Assembly: GCA_016786495.1 (NCBI GenBank)
Contig: JAEUUJ010000018.1
Location: 62,001 to 126,000, forward strand
Reading direction: 5' to 3'
Length of the DNA: 64,000 nt
DNA from: Cyclobacteriaceae bacterium
Lineage (GTDB): Bacteria; Bacteroidota; Bacteroidia; Cytophagales; Cyclobacteriaceae
Shown here: in pieces, positions 45,972-54,422 of the stretch
How the letters are laid out: every line of letters begins with the position of its first letter
Position numbering within the stretch: position 1 is the first letter of the stretch
The notes under the pieces: generated by a model
What the model was told of the DNA's origin: nothing
Seen by the model: the letters and a program-made list of their open reading frames with translations, nothing else
The model's database searches: none
Translations under genes and position numbers: made by a program

Positions 45972-45979
45972 TATTTTTG
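45972..45979 (+). promoter_or_regulatory. Candidate -7 promoter element of the methyltransferase gene
   Basis: TATTTTTG matches TAnnTTTG exactly and is followed by CGGC. It lies 19 bases before the ATG at 45999, the same spacing as the nrnA element. Confidence 0.5.
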
Positions 45980-45998
45980 CGGCTCTGCTCAGAAAAAT

Positions 45999-46781
45999 AT
46001 GGCTAAAATATACACAACCGAAATCACTTCGGAGAACATCCCATCGGACAATCCTTTGCATCAACGATTATTTAAAGCATATGTTGTGGCGGAAGGATAT
46101 GTTCATGGCGATGTACTGGAAGTGGGCTGTGGCGAAGGCCGAGGGGTAGAATTGCTCATGAGCAAATCAAAGTCGTTCACGGCCGTGGATAAGATTGAAG
46201 AGGCTTTGGTGCAGTTGCGGAAGCGTTTCCCGGCCGGAAAGTTCATCAGTATGAACATCCCCCCGCTGGATGGTCTGGCCGACAATAGCTACGATTGTGT
46301 CGTAAGCTTTCAGGTGATCGAACATATCAAAAACGATGCGTTGTATCTGCAGGAAATTAACCGCTTGCTAAAACCCGGAGGCCTTGCACTGTTCACTACG
46401 CCTAACCGCAAAATGTCGCTGTCGAGAAATCCGTGGCATATTCGTGAATACCTGGCGCATGAATTGAAGGCACTCGCGGCCGGAATTTTCGCCAATGCTG
46501 AGATGAAGGGAATTACAGGCAATGAAAAAGTGATGCAGTATTATGAGCAGAACAAAAAGTCGGTTCAGCGCATCATGAAATGGGATATCTTCCGGCTGCA
46601 ATGGAATTTACCAGCATGGATGCTGCGTGCTCCTTATGAATTTCTGAACCGCAGAAACCGGAACAAGCTGCAAACCGGCGATGATGCGCTGGTGAAAAGC
46701 ATCCGTCATGAAGATTACCAGGTTACAGATGATGCCGACAGCGCGCTTGACCTGCTCCTGATCGTTACCAAGAAAAAGTAG
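45999..46781 (+). CDS. Class I SAM-dependent methyltransferase
   Basis: A 260-residue methyltransferase of the UbiE/Methyltransf_11 type. Motif I is VLEVGCGEGRGVELL at about residues 40-54, with AVDKIEEALVQL supplying the ribose-binding acid. The post-I motif CVVSFQVIEHIKND is near 90, and LLKPGGLALFTTPNRK near 122. It is cytoplasmic. The C-terminal 90 residues are specific and could hold the substrate site. Substrate unknown; the neighbouring glycan genes make a sugar or lipid acceptor possible. A strong terminator follows. Confidence 0.85.
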   Translation: MAKIYTTEITSENIPSDNPLHQRLFKAYVVAEGYVHGDVLEVGCGEGRGVELLMSKSKSFTAVDKIEEALVQLRKRFPAGKFISMNIPPLDGLADNSYDCVVSFQVIEHIKNDALYLQEINRLLKPGGLALFTTPNRKMSLSRNPWHIREYLAHELKALAAGIFANAEMKGITGNEKVMQYYEQNKKSVQRIMKWDIFRLQWNLPAWMLRAPYEFLNRRNRNKLQTGDDALVKSIRHEDYQVTDDADSALDLLLIVTKKK

Positions 46782-46798
46782 TAACACTTGATATAAAT

Positions 46799-46830
46799 GA
46801 AAAAGCCGGCTGTTAACCGGCTTTTTTATT
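46799..46830. terminator. Bidirectional rho-independent terminator
   Basis: AAAAGCCGG (46801-46809) pairs with CCGGCTTTT (46817-46825) around a seven-base loop, with T-rich sequence after it and A-rich sequence before it. It lies between the convergent methyltransferase and DUF2723 genes. Confidence 0.9.
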
Positions 46831-46841
46831 TTTCTAAATCC

Positions 46842-49784
46842 TTATTCCATTTCGCCTGCCGACTGGAAGATGCCGGCATTCCTTTGATAGGCGTCTTCAA
46901 ACTTCTTCGCCAACTCCGGTTCTCCATATCTGTAGAGAACGCTTTGCAGTTCACTAAGGACTACAATTGCATTATAGGTATCATTCCCAAAATTGCGTTT
47001 GCTAATATTAAATTCAGCCAAGTCAATCATTCGATTACCCAATACGGAGGCAACCTCAATCGCTTTTTCCTTTTCACCTACTTCAAACAGTGCCCGCACA
47101 TTCCTTGCATTACTTACATCGAATGGAACCGAACCATTGGGCATCATAACAAGGCTGTACAAGAGCAACTCACGCGCTTTGTCTTTCTCCCCCTTGTCGA
47201 TCAGAGCGTCTGTTACCTCCTGTACTGTTCCGCGATGGTTCAGAACGAAGTTTCGGTAGTCTTCGCTATAGTATATCGTTGAATCCTGCAGTCCGCGGAA
47301 GCGGAACTTCTTCATAATATTGTTGTATGCCACTTCGGTATTCACGAGGCGGTTGCGTGGATCGGGATTGCGCACCGGAAGAATTCTGAATGTATTTCCT
47401 TCCATCACCACATACGGGCGAAGATCTACGTTGAACTGGTCGAGGGATGTGTAGTTTACATACACCGGACGTTTCCAGTTGTTTGTTAACAGCACGTCAA
47501 GCAATGCCAGATCTTTCTTCTCAAGCGCGTTGCCTTTTAACCGCAGAACCATTTTAGGAACAATCAGACTGTCAAGTTCGGCCGGAACAATTCCGGATGC
47601 TTTAACCTGATCAACATCCACATCCAACACAATGTTTCTGGAAGGAATCACGTTGGCGTCTTCGTAAAGCCGCAGCGCGTTGTCACCTTTCGCCAGCAGG
47701 CCGATATATTCTTTCAAACTCATGTTCGGAATATTCAAATCCTTGAACGGCAGATAATCGTTCGGTCCGCCCTGCAAATAGTTTTCCGCACTGAGTGTAT
47801 ACGGCAACGGCTCTGATTCGTAGTGTTTACGCATGCTTTGCTCGATATACCAGTCGGTGTTATAGTAACTTAATACCACCACGCGCATATCGGTGCGAAC
47901 GCCCTCCACTTCCTGCGCATACCACAACGGGAACGTGTCGTTATCACCACCGGTGAAAAGAATTGCATTTGGAGCACATGATTCCAGATAATTCACGGCC
48001 GAATCAACCGAGAAGTAGCGGTTAGCGCGGTTGTGATCATCCCAACCCTGCTGCGCCATAATGGCCGGAGCCGTTAATCCGATCAGGGTCGCTGTTACAA
48101 ACGCCATTTTCGATTTCATCACATTGGCCAACGACTTTCCGATTCCGATTACGGCCAGTCCGATCCAGATACAATACGCGTAGTACGAGGCTGCATAAAT
48201 ATAGTCGCGTTCACGCGGTTCGGCGGCAGGACCATTCAGGTAAACTACCAGCGCAACGCCTGTGAGAATAAAAAGCAAGCCCACCACAAAAGCATTCTTG
48301 CCGTCCTGAACCAATTGGAAGTACATGCCCACCAGTCCGAGTATGAATGGAATCAGGAAAAAGTTGTTGCGCCCTTTGTTGGCAAGGGTTGCGGGAATTT
48401 CCTCGCCCCACGACCGTGGCCCGAGCCAATCAGCACCTTGTTCGTCACTTTCGCGGCCTGCAAAGTTCCACAGGAAGTACCGGCCATACATCCAGCCGAT
48501 CTGATGCGTGAACATAAACCGCATGTTATCGCTGAAGGTCGGTTTTTGCCCTTCGCGCAAATTGAGTATCTGGCGGTACTGCCGAACCTGTGCGGGATCG
48601 GTACTATAAATGCGGGGAAGGATGGTTTGCTGCCCGGGTTCGTACACGAGTTCCCGTTTGTAGTCGGAGATTTCGTACTTGTCTTTTCCTTTCCGGTATT
48701 CAGGAGCTCCTTTTTTAATGTCGATTAATTGAGCCGTGAAGTATTGTCCGTATAACAGTGGCCGGCTGCCGTACTGCTCGCGTTTCAGATAGCTTACGAA
48801 ACTCATCACATCTGACGGATCGTTTTCATCGATCGGTGTATCGTAGTTCGAGCGGATTACAATGATGGCGTACGATGCGTAACCGATCAGAATAAAGGCT
48901 GATGAAAGCAATAACGTGTTGAGTACAGGTTTTGCGTTTCGTTGCGTGAAACGGATTCCCCAGATCAATCCTGCAATAATGAGTATGCCAAAGAAAGCTG
49001 CACCCGATCCGAACGGAAGTCCTATTGAGTTTACGAAGAAAAGTTCAAACTTTCCGGCAATGGTGGGCAGGCCTGGGATAATTAAATCGTTGATGAGTAG
49101 AATCAATACTCCGCTGATTAGCAACGTTGAAACGATACCCCAGGTAGTGGGTTTGTATTTTTTGAAGTAGAAGATTAATCCTAATGCCGGCAGGGTTACC
49201 AGGTTCAGCAAGTGAACCCCGATGGAGAGACCGATCATGTAGAAGATCAGGATCAGCCAACGGTTAGCTTTCGATTCGTCTTCGATAACATCCCACTTCA
49301 GCATGGCCCACACCACAAATGCGGTGAAGAACGATGACATCGCGTAAACTTCTGCTTCAACGGCAGAGAACCAGAACGAATCGGAGAATGTGTAGGCGAG
49401 TGCGCCTACGGCTCCGGCACCCATGAGCAACCATGTGTGTGAGTCAAGCTCGGTATCGTTGGAGATTTTGAGAAGTTTGCGGCCGAACAACACGATCGAC
49501 CAAAACAAAAACAGAATGGTAAAGGCACTTGACAGCACACTGGTGAAGTTGATCCAGTAAGCCACCTGCGTTACATCGCCAAACGAAAGGAACGAGAACA
49601 ACCTGCCGATCAACAGAAACAACGGTGCGCCAGGAGGGTGCGGCACTTCAAGCTTATAGGATACCGCAATAAATTCGCCACAGTCCCAGTAACTACCGGT
49701 TTCCTCCATGGTGAGCCAATACACTGCCAGGGCGATCAAAAAAATGATCCAGCCGGTGATGTTATTCGTCTTCTGAAAATTCAT
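46842..49784 (-). CDS. DUF2723 family GT-C glycosyltransferase-like membrane protein
   Basis: A 980-residue inner-membrane protein. The family signature is near the N-terminus: WLTMEETGSYWDCGEF and LEVPHPPGAPLFLLIGRLF at about residues 23-65. About 12 helices follow to residue 590. A soluble periplasmic part of about 390 residues begins with a GGDNDTFPLWYAQE motif near 625. DUF2723 proteins belong to the GT-C fold of lipid-linked sugar transferases and have been linked to O-mannosylation of exported proteins in Bacteroidota. The aspartate and glutamate in the EETGSYWDCGEF block are the likely catalytic region. Confidence 0.88.
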   Translation of the reverse strand: MNFQKTNNITGWIIFLIALAVYWLTMEETGSYWDCGEFIAVSYKLEVPHPPGAPLFLLIGRLFSFLSFGDVTQVAYWINFTSVLSSAFTILFLFWSIVLFGRKLLKISNDTELDSHTWLLMGAGAVGALAYTFSDSFWFSAVEAEVYAMSSFFTAFVVWAMLKWDVIEDESKANRWLILIFYMIGLSIGVHLLNLVTLPALGLIFYFKKYKPTTWGIVSTLLISGVLILLINDLIIPGLPTIAGKFELFFVNSIGLPFGSGAAFFGILIIAGLIWGIRFTQRNAKPVLNTLLLSSAFILIGYASYAIIVIRSNYDTPIDENDPSDVMSFVSYLKREQYGSRPLLYGQYFTAQLIDIKKGAPEYRKGKDKYEISDYKRELVYEPGQQTILPRIYSTDPAQVRQYRQILNLREGQKPTFSDNMRFMFTHQIGWMYGRYFLWNFAGRESDEQGADWLGPRSWGEEIPATLANKGRNNFFLIPFILGLVGMYFQLVQDGKNAFVVGLLFILTGVALVVYLNGPAAEPRERDYIYAASYYAYCIWIGLAVIGIGKSLANVMKSKMAFVTATLIGLTAPAIMAQQGWDDHNRANRYFSVDSAVNYLESCAPNAILFTGGDNDTFPLWYAQEVEGVRTDMRVVVLSYYNTDWYIEQSMRKHYESEPLPYTLSAENYLQGGPNDYLPFKDLNIPNMSLKEYIGLLAKGDNALRLYEDANVIPSRNIVLDVDVDQVKASGIVPAELDSLIVPKMVLRLKGNALEKKDLALLDVLLTNNWKRPVYVNYTSLDQFNVDLRPYVVMEGNTFRILPVRNPDPRNRLVNTEVAYNNIMKKFRFRGLQDSTIYYSEDYRNFVLNHRGTVQEVTDALIDKGEKDKARELLLYSLVMMPNGSVPFDVSNARNVRALFEVGEKEKAIEVASVLGNRMIDLAEFNISKRNFGNDTYNAIVVLSELQSVLYRYGEPELAKKFEDAYQRNAGIFQSAGEME

Positions 49785-49885
49785 GAAAAAGCTTTTTTGC
49801 AGGATTTAAGGGGCGAAAATAAGCAATAATGTCAATAGTCCCCAGCCAATGACGGTGGGTCGGCCGGGGCCGGTTAATAACGGAA

Positions 49886-50518
49886 TTATTTATACACTAT
49901 TACGTAAAAGACCAGCCAAAGGAGAAACAAAAACACGTAGGAGCTGAGCACAATGAACCAGACTACTTTTTTGTTTTTTCGTGCATAGTGATGAATGCCC
50001 GCAACCAGCGCGAAGCAGTACACAACCTCGAACAGGTTGAGTGCCCGGAGCGGATATGCCCATTTAGCATCAATTGCGTAATAATCGAAAAAGTGCATCA
50101 GCGAAAGCGGATAAAACGCCCCGATGTCGGAGTATGACGGGTCGGTTTCGATAAAGAAAAAGTAGAAGATTTTGATCACTTCGGGTATCAGGAAGACAAA
50201 CTCAGCACCAATCACCACCCCCCAACACTGCGCAAACGTAACGCGGTAGCCGTACGAAAAACAGCCGATCCAGATTACGAATGCGATCACGGTAAACTTC
50301 CAGAAGTAGACCAGCGGAATCGAGAGAAACTGAATCATGCTAAGCATTTTCAGCACAAATCCTTCGGGCCGGTCCTGGAGAAACTCAAACGCTGCCGTTT
50401 CGTATTCGATAAAGGTTTTTTTGAAGTACAGCAGAAAAAGCGTGAGCACGCACAGTAAAACGAATAACAGCCTTTTGTCTGTAGCGAATATTGACTTAGT
50501 TTCGTTGTTGGATTGCAT
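49886..50518 (-). CDS. Polytopic membrane protein of unknown function
   Basis: A 210-residue integral membrane protein with about five helices (residues about 18-36, 55-75, 78-105, 155-175 and 185-207) and a loop between helices 3 and 4 containing IETDPSYSDIGAFYPLSL. The pattern resembles Yip1-like small membrane proteins. I do not recognise a specific family. It diverges from the TPR gene and lies 101 bases from the DUF2723 gene on the same strand. That gap holds a GC-rich stretch (about 49862-49874) without a T tract. Confidence 0.7.
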   Translation of the reverse strand: MQSNNETKSIFATDKRLLFVLLCVLTLFLLYFKKTFIEYETAAFEFLQDRPEGFVLKMLSMIQFLSIPLVYFWKFTVIAFVIWIGCFSYGYRVTFAQCWGVVIGAEFVFLIPEVIKIFYFFFIETDPSYSDIGAFYPLSLMHFFDYYAIDAKWAYPLRALNLFEVVYCFALVAGIHHYARKNKKVVWFIVLSSYVFLFLLWLVFYVIVYK

Positions 50519-50548
50519 AAAAAGGCAGAGAAAGCGTTGTACAGGTTT

Positions 50549-51769
50549 ATGGTTCGGATTTCAAAGATATTGGTGTCACGATATTTTTTACTCGGGGTTC
50601 TGCTGCAGTTGGTCGCGGTTTTTGCTGTTCAGGCACAAAAGGCTGCCAAAAAAGATACAACTATTATTTTACTGAACGACATCACTGTTCAGGTTCAGTG
50701 CTCGCAGGCGTTAAACGACCTGTATAATTTTAAGTTCGATAAAGCGGAAGAAAATTTCAGAAGCCTGAAGCGGCAATATCGCTGGCATCCGCTGCCGTAT
50801 TTCTTAATGGGATTGATCGAGTGGTGGAAAATCATGCCGAACACAAAAGATACTTCGCACGACAAGCAGTTTCTCGCATACATGGACAGTACCATTAGCA
50901 TTGCTGAGAATCTGTACGACAACTATCCGGAGTATAAAATAGAAGGCGCGTTTTTTCTTTCTGCAGCCTACGGCTTTAAAGGCAGGCTTTACTCGGATGA
51001 GGAAAGACGCAACTGGACAAAAGCCGCTTCCGCGGGAAAAGATGCGCTTGACTACCTGGAAGAAAGCAAGACCAAACAGGATTTGAGCCCCGAGCTTCTG
51101 TTTGGTGATGCATTGTTTAATTATTTCTCGGTATGGGTTCCTGAAAATTATCCCGCGTTGAAAATGATTTTGTGGATGTTTCCGAAAGGCGACAAAGCGC
51201 TCGGGTTAAAACAATTGAAAGAAGTTTCGTACAACGCATTCTATACGCGTACCGAGGCTATGGTTTGGCTCATGCGGATTCTGAACAGCTATGAGAACGA
51301 TCAGCCGCGTGCCTTCGACATTAGCCGCTACTTATATGAAACGTATCCTGATAACCCGTTCTTTCACCGGTATTATGCGCGGATTTTATATTCGATGGGT
51401 AGATTCTCGGTTGCCGAACCGGTTTGTTTGAATATCCTGACGCGTATCGACAGCGGTCAGTTGGGCTATGAAGCAACCAGCGGACGCTATGCTGCATTTT
51501 TTCTCGGGCAGATTTACGAGACATACAAAAAATATGAAGACGCCAAGAAGTATTATAAAATGTGTATAAAGTTTGCCAACGAGATTAATGCCGATGAATC
51601 GGGCTATGCCTTGTATTCCCTGATCGCCCTTGGGGAGATTGCGGAGAAAGAGGGTAACAAAGCGGAAGCAAAAAAATATTTCAAGGAGGTAAAGAAGAAG
51701 TCGGGCCGGAAGGATGAGGCATTTAAAACAGCAAAACAGCGTCTGAAAAAACTCGAAAAAGGCGATTAA
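50549..51769 (+). CDS. Exported TPR-repeat protein
   Basis: A 406-residue protein read from the ATG at 50549. An in-frame TTG at 50513 overlaps the divergent gene and is unlikely. A hydrophobic segment (FLLGVLLQLVAVFAVQAQ) serves as signal or anchor. At least four TPR-like helical pairs follow, for example ALNDLYNFKFDKAEENFRSL near residue 62, and HRYYARILYSMGRFSVAEPV and FFLGQIYETYKKYEDAKKYY in the C-terminal part. The end is lysine-rich. It should act as a periplasmic scaffold. The downstream glycan genes may use it, but this is only an inference from position. Confidence 0.82.
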   Translation: MVRISKILVSRYFLLGVLLQLVAVFAVQAQKAAKKDTTIILLNDITVQVQCSQALNDLYNFKFDKAEENFRSLKRQYRWHPLPYFLMGLIEWWKIMPNTKDTSHDKQFLAYMDSTISIAENLYDNYPEYKIEGAFFLSAAYGFKGRLYSDEERRNWTKAASAGKDALDYLEESKTKQDLSPELLFGDALFNYFSVWVPENYPALKMILWMFPKGDKALGLKQLKEVSYNAFYTRTEAMVWLMRILNSYENDQPRAFDISRYLYETYPDNPFFHRYYARILYSMGRFSVAEPVCLNILTRIDSGQLGYEATSGRYAAFFLGQIYETYKKYEDAKKYYKMCIKFANEINADESGYALYSLIALGEIAEKEGNKAEAKKYFKEVKKKSGRKDEAFKTAKQRLKKLEKGD

Positions 51770-51861
51770 TGAATCTTCCGGATGGTCTTGTAAAAAAATC
51801 GATCCGGCTGGCAGGCCTGCTTGCTCAAAGTAATCTATAGAGTGACCAATAATTCAAGATT

Positions 51862-51978
51862 ATGTGCGCGTTAAACTATTTGTATGTTCATCACCGCGAA
51901 AAATTAGAAGCTGCTTTTCCGGGAAGCATGAGCGGAGCGCACAGAAAACCGGGATCGTTCTGGATCAGAAAAAAGTAA
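51862..51978 (+). CDS. Possible 38-residue protein
   Basis: A short frame with an ATG at 51862 and TAA at 51976-51978, three bases before the next start codon. It would encode MCALNYLYVHHREKLEAAFP plus a basic tail (GAHRKPGSFWIRKK). I recognise no family. The spacing suggests translational coupling to the downstream membrane protein. It may instead be chance, since the rest of the gap (51770-51861) shows only a short palindrome, GCAGGCCTGC, near 51812. Confidence 0.25.
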   Translation: MCALNYLYVHHREKLEAAFPGSMSGAHRKPGSFWIRKK

Positions 51979-51981
51979 ATC

Positions 51982-53307
51982 ATGGAGCTGCGCGATTTTC
52001 TGGTAACTCCGATCCTCATCCTGCTCGTGTACATCACGGCTTACGTGGTAAGGCCGTATGTGACCAATGAACTTACCAGACGATACTTCTTTTGGGCGTT
52101 AACCGTTCGTATTGCAGGCGCATTGTTTCTCGGCATCCTCTACCAGTTTTATTATTCAGGCGGAGATACGTTTAATTATCACACACACGGAAGCCGCGTA
52201 ATCTGGAATGCGTTCATGGAAAGCCCTTCCGATGGTTTAGCGCTTATTTTTTCTTCGGGTGAAGATCCGCAGATCGCGTATAAGTATTCGTCACAGATTT
52301 TGTTTTGGGGCGATCCGGGTTCTTACTTCATCGTGCGGCTCTCCGCAATTTTCGATCTGTTCACGTTCTCCACCTATTCCGCAACGGCTGTGATCTTTGC
52401 CTTGTTCAATTTTACAGGCATGTGGATGTTCTTTACCGTGTTTGCAAAAGAATTTCCCAACCAACGTAAATGGATTGCACTGGCCATCCTGTTCATTCCC
52501 TCTGTCGTGTTTTGGGGCTCCGGTATTTTGAAAGACTCCGTTGTGGTTGGCTGTATCGGGATGCTGACGTATTGTGTGAAGAAACTGCTGATTGATAAGC
52601 AATTCAGATTGCTGCTTGTTGTCAGCCTGATCGCTGCAGTGATTATCATCTATACCGTTAAACTTTATGTGCTGCTTTGTTTTCTGCCCGCCATGCTGCT
52701 CTGGGTTTATGCCAGTGAATTCTATAAAATTAAATCTACCGTGCTGAAGGCTCTGCTCATACCTTTTGTGCTTGCGCTGATTGTTGTGTCGGGATTTTAT
52801 GCGGTGGTAAAAATCGGGGAAGATGACAAGCGATATGCGCTCGAGAACCTTACCCGCACGGCCCGCATCACAGCATACGACATCGGATTTTATACCGGAA
52901 AGAATGCGGGCAGTGGTTATTCGCTTGGCGAACTGGATGATTCATTCACGGGAATGCTGAAACTTGCACCGGCTGCTATTAATGTGTCGTTGTTCAGGCC
53001 ATACCTGTGGGAGGTGCGAAATCCGTTGATGGCCCTGTCTGCACTTGAAAGCTTTGTGCTGATGATGTTAACGCTTTATATCCTGTTGAAGAGGCGGTCG
53101 CTTTTTTTTCGCGCGCTGACTGACCCGAATGTTTTATTTTGCCTGGTGCTCAGCGTCACCTTTGCGTTTGCAGTGGGTGTTTCTACGTTTAATTTCGGAA
53201 CGCTTGCCCGTTACAAGATTCCGTTACTGCCTTTTTACGCATTGGCACTTATCCTGATCTACAACTACCAGCGTCCCCAAACAAAAGAAGAAGCGTTAGC
53301 CGATTAA
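51982..53307 (+). CDS. Polytopic membrane protein, GT-C or glycan polymerase-like
   Basis: A 441-residue inner-membrane protein with about 11 helices. A first extracytoplasmic loop has FYYSGGDTFNYHTHG near residue 57, with an aspartate where GT-C transferases place catalytic acids. The C-terminal helix contains LARYKIPLLPFYALAL, a pattern common in Bacteroidota glycan-assembly membrane proteins (EpsG/Wzy- or GT39/87-like). It may polymerise or extend a lipid-linked glycan. Its 3' end overlaps the convergent glycosyltransferase gene by four bases. Family assignment is tentative. Confidence 0.7.
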   Translation: MELRDFLVTPILILLVYITAYVVRPYVTNELTRRYFFWALTVRIAGALFLGILYQFYYSGGDTFNYHTHGSRVIWNAFMESPSDGLALIFSSGEDPQIAYKYSSQILFWGDPGSYFIVRLSAIFDLFTFSTYSATAVIFALFNFTGMWMFFTVFAKEFPNQRKWIALAILFIPSVVFWGSGILKDSVVVGCIGMLTYCVKKLLIDKQFRLLLVVSLIAAVIIIYTVKLYVLLCFLPAMLLWVYASEFYKIKSTVLKALLIPFVLALIVVSGFYAVVKIGEDDKRYALENLTRTARITAYDIGFYTGKNAGSGYSLGELDDSFTGMLKLAPAAINVSLFRPYLWEVRNPLMALSALESFVLMMLTLYILLKRRSLFFRALTDPNVLFCLVLSVTFAFAVGVSTFNFGTLARYKIPLLPFYALALILIYNYQRPQTKEEALAD

Positions 53308-54377
53308 TTAAACAGCCGGATAAAATTGGCAGCGTTGGAATTTACGGAGTATTCGGCTTCGACTTTTTCGCGACCTTTTCTTCCCATCGCTTCCCGCAGC
53401 GATTCATCGGCCATGAGCTTCTCGAGCTTTTCCGTCCACTCGGTTTCGGTGGAGGCAAGAAATCCCGTTGTCCCGTCGTCAACAATTTTGGAATTGACAC
53501 CCACCGGTGAAATAACGCAGGGAACTCCGAGTGCCATGTATTGCAAAGCTTTAAAACCACATTTCCCTTTTGCCCAGATATCATCGGTGAGCGGCATTAC
53601 TCCGATGTCCAGTCGTAAAAGATCCGGAATCTCCGTTGCCTTATTCCAGGCAATGAATTCAAGCGACTGTAATTTCAAGTCGGGTTTCTTGTTCGCGATG
53701 ACGAGGAAACGAATCCGTCCAGGAAATTTTTTTTCGAGCGAGTGGATGATCGGTTCCAAAAACTCCAGGTATTTTATCGTGGAATGAGTGCCGGTCCATC
53801 CGATGGTAATGCGGGAATCCTTTTGAAGGGTGTACAGCGAAGGATTATGTAAATATTGAGTGTCGATTGTTGTTGGGTTGAGTACAACATTTTTGTTGTA
53901 TGTTTTCGCATACGAACAAAGAAACTCATTGCCGCAGCTGATTCGCGTACTCCACCGGCAAATCGAACGAACCTTATTATGCCATTTTAGCCAGCCAGCG
54001 ATTTTGTTTTCGGCAGATGTATTCGGAAGCCAGATGGCGTCATCAAAATCGTAAATAATCTTTTTGCCAAACAGATGAGCGATACATTCAAAGACCGGCG
54101 GCCCCAGGGGCATCGCTTCGCGATGAATAAAAATATAGTCGTACGAAGCTAGTGTAAATAAAGATGCTACTCTTCTGAATACCCCCCGCACAAACCCCAT
54201 AAGTTTTTGAAACGCCCTGCCGGGGAGGTATAAAATTCTCCACGCCTGTTCATCCCAAAACGTGGAAAGTTTGTATTGAATGTTGTTTTGCGAAAGGAGG
54301 GGAAGGTATTGCTCGAACCTGAACCGCTGTGAGGGCGATTCAGCTTTCGGATAGGGAACCCAGAACAAAACCTTCAT
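53304..54377 (-). CDS. Glycosyltransferase family 4-like
   Basis: A 357-residue GT-B transferase. The N-terminal acceptor domain holds VPYPKAESPSQRFRFEQYL and YDFDDAIWLPN. The C-terminal donor domain begins at TIGWTGTHSTIKYL near residue 193. The nucleotide-sugar site is KCGFKALQYMALGVPCVISP near 275. It is cytoplasmic or membrane-associated and should move an activated sugar onto a lipid-linked glycan. It is the only minus-strand gene in the cluster between 51982 and the right edge, and has its own perfect -7 element at 54396-54403. Confidence 0.88.
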   Translation of the reverse strand: MKVLFWVPYPKAESPSQRFRFEQYLPLLSQNNIQYKLSTFWDEQAWRILYLPGRAFQKLMGFVRGVFRRVASLFTLASYDYIFIHREAMPLGPPVFECIAHLFGKKIIYDFDDAIWLPNTSAENKIAGWLKWHNKVRSICRWSTRISCGNEFLCSYAKTYNKNVVLNPTTIDTQYLHNPSLYTLQKDSRITIGWTGTHSTIKYLEFLEPIIHSLEKKFPGRIRFLVIANKKPDLKLQSLEFIAWNKATEIPDLLRLDIGVMPLTDDIWAKGKCGFKALQYMALGVPCVISPVGVNSKIVDDGTTGFLASTETEWTEKLEKLMADESLREAMGRKGREKVEAEYSVNSNAANFIRLFN

Positions 54378-54388
54378 GATTTAAGTAT

Positions 54389-54403
54389 TACCTTGCAAAG
54401 GTA
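54389..54403. promoter_or_regulatory. Divergent promoter palindrome in the glycan cluster
   Basis: TACCTTGCAAAGGTA is an inverted repeat with a three-base centre. On the minus strand it contains TACCTTTG, an exact TAnnTTTG match 19 bases before the ATG of the glycosyltransferase at 53304-54377. On the plus strand it reads TACCTTGC, one mismatch from consensus, upstream of the next glycosyltransferase. It could be a shared promoter or an operator. Confidence 0.45.
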
Positions 54404-54422
54404 TTTAATCGTCAAGAATAGA

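Noticed and set aside
49862-49874. GC-rich stretch between the DUF2723 gene and the small membrane protein gene as a terminator
   Set aside because: It can pair with itself in several ways but lacks a T tract.
54393-54422. Earlier TTG start of the glycosyltransferase at 54423
   Set aside because: It lies inside the divergent promoter palindrome, and the TTG at 54423 gives the standard GT4 N-terminus.
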